A stretch of DNA of 64,000 nt from Holothuria scabra. Its lineage: Eukaryota; Echinodermata; Holothuroidea; Aspidochirotida; Holothuriidae. Both the position numbers and the translations under genes were made by a program. Positions within the stretch are counted from its first letter, which is position 1, and the number at the start of each line of letters is the position of its first letter. The notes under the pieces were generated by a model that saw nothing but the letters and a program-made list of their open reading frames with translations, ran no database searches and was not told where the DNA came from. Positions 57,104 through 64,000 of the stretch are shown here, piece after piece. The DNA is taken from the NCBI GenBank assembly GCA_037179385.1, contig CM074190.1:13085983-13149982 (forward strand). Reading direction: 5' to 3'.

Positions 57104-58015
57104 AGGCTGCTAACATGGAACACGGGTAGGAGCGTGCGTGGTAGATCACCGGACCACATCAGCGTTATACAAGAGAAGCCTTCGGAGCAGAAGAGCATAC
57201 GGAGCAGAAGAGCATATGCGGTGGAGTAACACGGAGCACGGGTCGGAGCATTCGTGGAAGACCACCGGAGTTTTTGGACATGAAAACTGGAGCAACTTTC
57301 GGAGCAGAAGGACATAATCGGTGGAGTATCATGGAGAACGGGTCGGAGCATGCATAATAGACGACCGGAGCATATAAACATGAACACTGGAGCACCTTTC
57401 GGAGCAGAAGAGTAAATGCGATGGAGTACCCTGGAGCACGGGTCAGAGCACGCGTGGCAGACCACCGGAGAATATGAGCATCACTCCAGAGGAGCTTTCG
57501 GAGCAGAAGAGTAAACGCGGTGGAGTACCCTGGAGCACGGGTCAGAGCACGAGTGGCAGATCACCGGAGCATATGAGCATCATTCCAGAGGAGCTTTCGT
57601 AGTAGGAAGGAGCATACGCGGTGGAGTACCCTGGAGCACGGGTCGGAGCACGCGTGGCAGATCACCGGAGCATATGAGCGTTATACCAGAGAAGCTTTGG
57701 GAGCAGAAGAGCATGCGGAGCAGAAGATCTAACGCGGTGGAGTATCACGGAGCACGGGTCGGAGCATGCGTGGAAGACCACCGGAGTATACGGACATGAA
57801 AACTTCCAGCAGCTTTCGGGGCAGAAGAACATAATCGGTGGAGTACCCTGGAGCACGGGTCGGAGCACGCGTGGCAGACCACAGGAGCATATGCGCATCA
57901 TTCTAGACGAGTTTTCGGGGTAGGAAGGAGCATACGCGGTGAAGTACAATGGAGCACGGGTCGAAGCGTGCCTGGTAGACAATCGGAACATATGATCATG
58001 AACACTGGAGCAGCT
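57104..58015. repeat. ~100-bp minisatellite, right mirror copy
   Basis: Reverse complement of 24690-25600 with the same unit order and the same two 116-bp steps. One single-base indel (near 57,810) separates the two arms. Confidence 0.85.
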
Positions 58016-59406
58016 TTCGGAGAAGTAGAGCATGCACGGTGGAATGCTAATTAATGAATAAAAATTCTGAAAGAGGTTTGACGAGCAACCATCAGACTAC
58101 CATTATGTAATCAGAATGTAAGGCAGGTCTTCAAAGGCACCAGTAGCGATGCGTGGTTTTTATTCTGCAGGCTATTAAAAATAACGATTTGATGCACTTA
58201 AAAGTATTACAAAAGTGCTAAAAACGCTGGTCGCGACAGTACATGGCTCGGCATATTCTTGGCATATCCCTACTTTCCATAGGTCTGCACTAAACTTACT
58301 ATGAGGAGATCGCATTACAAGCCAGACGTTCCTTCTTTGTGATAACGGCATCAGCTGCTGTTATCTTTAGCAACGCCACTTCAAAAACTAATTTTTGTTC
58401 CAGGTCATTTAAGTGAAAAGTATTAAAGTAAATTTTGTTTTAAGGAAATCAAGGGAACTAATACATTTTGAACACAGCGCCCATCCAAATAAAGCCAACG
58501 ACGTGAAATCGCTTCGTACAGTAATATATAGATTGCATGCTGAAAAAAGGATACATTACCGTTCCATTTCCTAGTACCATCGACATTCGTCATGACGATT
58601 AACACCCTTTTCTTAAAATTTGTACACACTGCGTCTTAAAATGTGGCTTATTTCCGATTTGCTAAAATTTTCGAGAACCCATAGGTCCGTGTAGGTAACT
58701 AACTTAAGTCGCGAAAAAGCAACTGGCACCCCATGGATGAATTACGTTATTAATATGACCCGAAAGACCAGCGTTCGACCACTGTACATAACATAATAAA
58801 AACAATAACAGCAATAATGAAAACAAAAAAGCCGTGGAGAATAATGAGGTCAGAATGGGACGAACGTATTTGGCTATATTGCGTTTAATCGCTTGTCAAC
58901 TTAAAAATTTGGATCCCATCCGTTTCTTAAAATGGCACTTTTTCCCTGTCCTAAACACTTTGTAACCTGGTCTAGGGAGAGCTCGACCCCCCCCCCCCTT
59001 TCCCATCCGTTTATAGCAATTCAAACCCTCTACGCATCACAGTTGTTCGTTTTCTCACATTGCCATGAGTTTATAAATCACAGTTCACAGAAAAAGAAGT
59101 GGTCAAGAATGAAAGACAATGAAAATGTTTTAGGTTACATTACTACTTCATGTTTTCCAACACTATTCTTGCATAAAGGGTATCAGCACTCGCTGTCAGT
59201 AGGAAAAGGCTTTAACAGAAACATTTCAACTTCAGTAACCACATGGTAATGTGTAGTAATGACACACTGTCCGCGTTTTGTGTACACTAGGCGATGCTGT
59301 CGAGTCTAAGACGACTGCCACTGAAGGACTGTTTCGGGTAAGAGACAGATGATCTTCAACTCCGGGAGTTTCGAGTTGTTATACTTTATGCTTGGTTGTA
59401 CGACAT

Positions 59407-59853
59407 CTAATATCCTCGATTTAAAATGAAACCCATGGCCTTATGCAATTTGACTAGATTTTCCCAAGTGTCGATCGGACAATACACATTTCTATGACAG
59501 TCGTTTTCCTCTTCATCATTATCGGTCTCAGTGCCGTCTTCTTTCGGACTCCTCTTCGCTGCTGCCAACTCCTCGGTGTCGCTGCAGACATCAGTGTTGT
59601 CAGCTTCGCTACTGCCAGTCATGCTGTCTTCCTCCAGATGCTCTGATACACTGTTGCTTATGTTACTCTCTGAGATATCTTTGTATGAGGCCTCGTCTGG
59701 AGAGTCGTATAGTCCCTTCCCTATACCTTTCTTAGAGTTCCCACCGTCCATCTCAAGGTCCCCATGAGGGTGCTTGTGGACACGCTCTATATGCCGACGA
59801 AGATTAAAGCCTCTGGTAAAAGGCACCCGACAGATATGACAAAGGTGAGACAT
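59407..59853 (-). CDS. C2H2 zinc-finger protein, right copy with compensated frameshift
   Basis: Same length (148 codons) and the same finger and C-terminus as the left copy. Around residues 95-105 a one-base deletion followed by a one-base insertion switches the frame, giving ELAAAKRSPK in place of the acidic residues. The overall frame is restored. Acidic composition in the left copy suggests that the left version is ancestral. Confidence 0.65.
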   Translation of the reverse strand: MSHLCHICRVPFTRGFNLRRHIERVHKHPHGDLEMDGGNSKKGIGKGLYDSPDEASYKDISESNISNSVSEHLEEDSMTGSSEADNTDVCSDTEELAAAKRSPKEDGTETDNDEEENDCHRNVYCPIDTWENLVKLHKAMGFILNRGY

Positions 59854-62813
59854 GCTTAAGGTGTTGCATTCACAAAGGTGTGTTATTTAATGTGGGGAAC
59901 ACGAGTCCCCATGGACTTAAATATAATCCATTCGCTTGGAGCAGATGATCAAGCGTCATAGAACACTCGGGCACATGAGCACATGGATCACACAGAATGA
60001 ACAACACCATGACATATACTTCTCTGCTCCGTCATACTGCAATCATGGGCCTGGAGGACGGAAGTCCTATGATCCGGCGCTTCATGCGTTGCTCAGGAGA
60101 ACATTTCTAGATATGTTTCTCTGTTCCGATTGTCCCACATACGCAAGGAGAGCCTGACAGATACCAATTGCAAAGGCCAGTCAGTCTGTGAAGACTCGTA
60201 ACGTCAAAGTAGGGAGTGTTTTTTTCTATGTGGATAACATTTAGGTTTAGCCTATAAGTTGTCTCAGTCATGAATCGTTTGCTTGGACCTTGTCAACATT
60301 TTTCCAACCAAGACATATTGGTGAGTAGTTTAACAAACATAAGGAGACTGAGGGAATTACCATTTGGTCAGGTGTATCACAATCGGACAACGACATAACG
60401 ATAAGACCTCAATTAAGACTTTCGAAAAGAGGCTATACCGAAAGCTTGCCTACAAACATGCATGCATAGACTCGAAATTCCCCCCCCAAAAAAAATCACG
60501 ATAATTCTTCACTCGTCGAAAAAAGCGTGTCTGGACGTGTTAATGACATCAAATTGTTGCGACATACTGTACACAGACCGATTAGTCCGACCATGGCTGA
60601 GCTTGCCCTCACGTGCTGCTCGTCTAGCGTCAATCCAACACACCCAACTGGTAGTGCAACGTCTATGAAGTTTATCGACCGACTACGCTTCTGGCTCCAC
60701 ATTGAGAATTCCCGAGAAATATGAGCACTTCCTCGAGCACCAGAGATGCGCCCACTAGCACCACACCGATTTTCCGGAGCAAGTCCGACGGCTGGGAGCA
60801 CGCTTGGTTAGGTTAGAGTATGAATATCCAATTGAAGAATTTGTACATTGTGTTCACTTTGGCAGGCGTTTTGGGTATGACTGAAAAAGAATATGCCTCA
60901 CAACCTGGTATTCAGGGATGGTGTAAAAATTGTTCGGCCTAATAAATTGAGGGTTCTTGCTTGGCCCTTTCTGAGTTGGGGATGTGAATTTTAATTTTGC
61001 AGAAAACATTTTCAAATACAAATAAGAAAACTAAAAGTTTATTTTGGACTATTTTTACTTACTGCTATAAGTATGCCACACTTGCCCATTGATCATGGTA
61101 ATACACGGCGTGGAACTAGCCATCCTCTACTGCACTGTACCCGATCACGACCATTGTCACAAATCATTATTGTGAGTGAACTAACATACGGTCTGATCCC
61201 TTCCCGTCATATCGCTAACTTTGTTGGTTTCACTGACGTAGTAAAGTACAGTGGCCTACACTCTAAAAATAACAACCTGAAAAATATCATAACATGGCTG
61301 CATTGTTTTGCTGAAAGGATTTGTGCCAAATTGTGTGAACATTGACAATGGCGAACACTTGGCATTATGCACATAAGTGATATAAAACTAAAAGCAAAAT
61401 GTTATAGCACAGTAACAGGGTTGAGAAAAAATCAGCATATCACAATCAAATTACTAGCCTAAAATTATGTATACACGCGGCCTGAATAGTAATAGGCAGT
61501 TCAGGCCAAGTTGCCATTACCTAAGGCTAGGAGCAACACCCGTATGTTACTTCCGAAAAAACTAACAAGTTTTGCCATGACGACAAAAATTATACATTAA
61601 TGATTCAAAAACTCTCGGCAATGGTACGCCTTCAATAACGATATTTTGTTAGGCAAAGGCTAAACCAAAGGGTGGGTCTGTCCATGTCATGACATTGCTG
61701 AGGCTATGAGCCGTCGGTGAACAAGTATGGACACCTCCCTAACCAGCACACCATATTGGGTTCCATTTGGGGCCGATTGGGCTCTGATTGGGGCCAAACC
61801 TGATGACAATACCAACCTCAGTCCAAGCCCAACTAAGCCCAAGCTTCCCAAGTAAAACCCACTTGGGGCCCAACCGGGCTTGCTTGCTGGGTTGAGGGAA
61901 TCAGAACCCTCGGATCTCAAAGATCCATCCATATGGTGTTTGTGATATGTAGAACCGGCACTTACAGCTTAAGACATTGTCAATGTTTGACGTAATTTAA
62001 CAGATGACGGAGGGTCATGTTTATCATTTCAAAGCTAAGGTACTCACTCTGATCGTTCTTTATGGTCCTAGAAAAGCTATTGAGAAATCAATATTTGCAC
62101 TCCTTACAATGTGTCTAAAACCTGTTCAAACAATAAACAATTACCTGTCACGACGTTAAATATCGAGGTGCACATTGCCCCTAAAGCGATTCCTATCAAC
62201 ACTGAAAAATTACCTTTGCTAAATCCACATTATAATTTGTATTTCAAGTTAAAAAATAATAATAAAAGAAAACAATACTACCGTTATACGACTGCACTGC
62301 GCTAAATATGACATAGCATAAAGTAAAATATTAGCACAGTCACCTGGTGAGAAAATCAATATGGCAATCCTTAAAATGACTGGCCTAGTATTATTTATTT
62401 ACGAGATCTACCTTTTAAAAGCCCAGTTTGTTCTTACTTAAGCTGTAATGATTAGCATTCCTTACTTTGAAAAAGAATGAGACCAATGTTGCCATGACGA
62501 CACGAGTTGCAGAATGATAATACAAAAAAAAAAGAGAAAAAATTGCGCAAAGCTAAGCCTTCAATGTTGCTATATTGCGAGAAAAAGTTTAGAAAAACGT
62601 CCATAGCAGTATGTTTAAGTTATGACATTTTGCATAGGCTTAATAAGCTGACTCTACAAGTAAGGACACCTGAGGGAATCGAACCCTCGAATCTGAAAGA
62701 TCCTGCCATTGCGGTGTTTGTGATCTGTAGAACCGGCGCTTACAGCTTATTACAATGTCAATTTTGGGTGTGATTTAACGGATGAAGGGGATGTCATAAT
62801 CGCCATTTCATAG

Positions 62814-63008
62814 ATGTCAGTCGTTAAAACAACACTGAACCTTTATGTCATTTTCATGACAAACGTTAATGAACTCACAAGGGAAGATGTATTACTACAA
62901 TCTTCGTTCACGGGAAACCAGCCGGCAAAAACCAATTGTGGGAAAACCCATGCAGCTCCAACTTCAACTCACCTCGAAACCTCCTCACGCTTTCTCAAAA
63001 GTGAATAA
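62814..63008 (+). CDS. small ORF upstream of the PC4-like gene, right copy
   Basis: Protein-identical mirror of 19692-19886, ending 11 bp before the right PC4-like start. Function unknown. Confidence 0.3.
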   Translation: MSVVKTTLNLYVIFMTNVNELTREDVLLQSSFTGNQPAKTNCGKTHAAPTSTHLETSSRFLKSE

Positions 63009-63019
63009 ACCTAAGTACG

Positions 63020-63262
63020 ATGCCTTCTCAGTCGCTGCTTGACTATCCTTTGAGCAAGACTGCATCTATGACTGTGAAAAATAAAGGTCCCAGAATATAT
63101 GTTTGTATACAACGGATTACATCAAGAAAGAGTCCTTCACGACGAAAATGTATCCACTTAAGCATTGATGAATGGCACCAATTAAACCTTGCCGCTAATG
63201 ACATTCAAGACCTACTTTTTGCCATAGCCAAAGGAAGAAAACACTTACCAGTCTTGACCTGA
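63020..63262 (+). CDS. PC4/p15-like protein, right copy (longer)
   Basis: 80 codons. It aligns with the left copy throughout (RRKCIHLSIDEWHQLNLAAN, DIQDLLFAIAK) but reads on for ten further residues (KGRKHLPVLT). The PC4-type pattern is slightly better here (DEW, SID), so this may be the more intact allele. Confidence 0.5.
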   Translation: MPSQSLLDYPLSKTASMTVKNKGPRIYVCIQRITSRKSPSRRKCIHLSIDEWHQLNLAANDIQDLLFAIAKGRKHLPVLT

Positions 63263-64000
63263 GAGATGGATCCATTCCGTTTTGAATGATGGAGACAAGA
63301 CATATATTATTGTGTATAATTTACCGTACATCAAATTGTTCAGCCGATAAGCAAAATAGTGCTTTCGTGACCCGACTCTACTGATACCAGGGCAAAAGAA
63401 AGGATACTTCACCGTCAACTTCAGTCAGCTTCATTTCCTTCAAGATGTATTCCTGATACTACAGGAAAATATAATCCACGCAAGGGGAACCTTCGACAGT
63501 ACTCTTTGTGTACATCATTTTTCTGGTGTAACAGACAGGTCTAACAATTCCAAAGGCACACTACTGTTCGCATTAACCAACATGTTTTGTTATGGATGTG
63601 ACATATTTCAGATTCTCGCGATGCATACCTTTTCCTCGAAATTCTTTGGCAAAGCGAGCCGTTACTAAACTAAACTTTTAAACGAAGTATTCTCTTCTTG
63701 CACTATGTTCAACTAAGCTTACATCTAAGTACCTTTCTATTATGTACACTATAGCCAACCATACTGTGTTCCTCAATATTGATTTTGTTCAAAAGCAAAT
63801 ACAATCCTCATTTGATCGTTTGGTCCATGCAGGCCAGACAGTTCTATTGTGTGGTCTTTTTCTTCTCAAATTGTGCCTGTATCGATTGATTGGGGCCTGC
63901 TCCTTCTAAATAGATAGTAGACGCTAGAGAATAGTCAAACTCTCACATGGCCAAATACCAATATCCAGGGAAAGCTGTTGATCGCTCCGTGACACTTGCG

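Larger units (their letters stand above)
41961..64000. repeat. right arm of giant inverted repeat
   Basis: Mirror image of the left arm, truncated by the window. Every left-arm feature recurs in opposite orientation at about 82,704 minus its coordinate. The Polinton-like copy here should end near 64,601, outside the window. Confidence 0.97.
55564..64000. mobile_element. Polinton/adintovirus-like element, right inverted copy (truncated by window)
   Basis: Begins AGTAGTTAGAGCC at 55564, with CAGGCA (the complement of TGCCTG) just before it. It carries the same genes and repeats as 18111-27140 in opposite orientation. The outer terminal repeat is expected near 64,498-64,601. Confidence 0.75.

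Overview
This is a eukaryotic, AT-rich window, most likely from a marine invertebrate such as an echinoderm, hemichordate or cephalochordate (inference). Evidence: exons with GT/AG borders, several LINE retroelement remnants, MITEs, minisatellites and no bacterial operon structure. Almost every long open frame is broken. I cannot name the species.

Left third (1-18,110). One exon of a small secreted peptide gene (2028-2302, minus) sits in otherwise empty DNA. A degenerate repeat array (4.8-6.2 kb) leads into two divergent multi-exon genes. On the minus strand (11,478 to 6,278) is a six-exon gene joining a ParB-like domain to a beta-class DNA methyltransferase fold. On the plus strand (12,220 to 17,675) is a six-exon gene of the invertebrate family with an HTHExVDQMFS-type motif (I believe DUF7869). 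Both are damaged: in-frame TGA codons, a GT-to-GG splice donor, a frameshift and a LINE inserted into an exon. A 145-bp tandem array carrying one nuclear-receptor DR1 site per unit lies in the first visible intron of the ParB gene.

Right two thirds (18,712-64,000). This is one giant inverted repeat: two arms of about 22.04 kb (18,712-40,746 and 41,961-64,000) around a 1,214-bp spacer. The right arm runs off the window. From about 23.2 kb inward the arms look almost identical where I compared them, differing mainly in homopolymer lengths. The outer part is a mosaic of identical and clearly diverged blocks.

The outer end of each arm holds a Polinton/adintovirus-like element. The left copy is complete from end to end at 18,111-27,140: 9,030 bp, 104-bp terminal inverted repeats and a TGCCTG 6-bp target duplication. 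It carries a PC4-like protein, a C2H2 zinc-finger protein with an acidic tail and a broken adenovirus-type protease. I found no polymerase, integrase, ATPase or capsid gene, so it looks non-autonomous or decayed. Its terminal repeats hold an X-box, a CRE and a CCAAT box spaced as in the RFX/CREB/NF-Y enhanceosome. The inner arms hold a ~170-bp satellite, dispersed repeats and a broken CR1/Jockey-like LINE, all mirrored.
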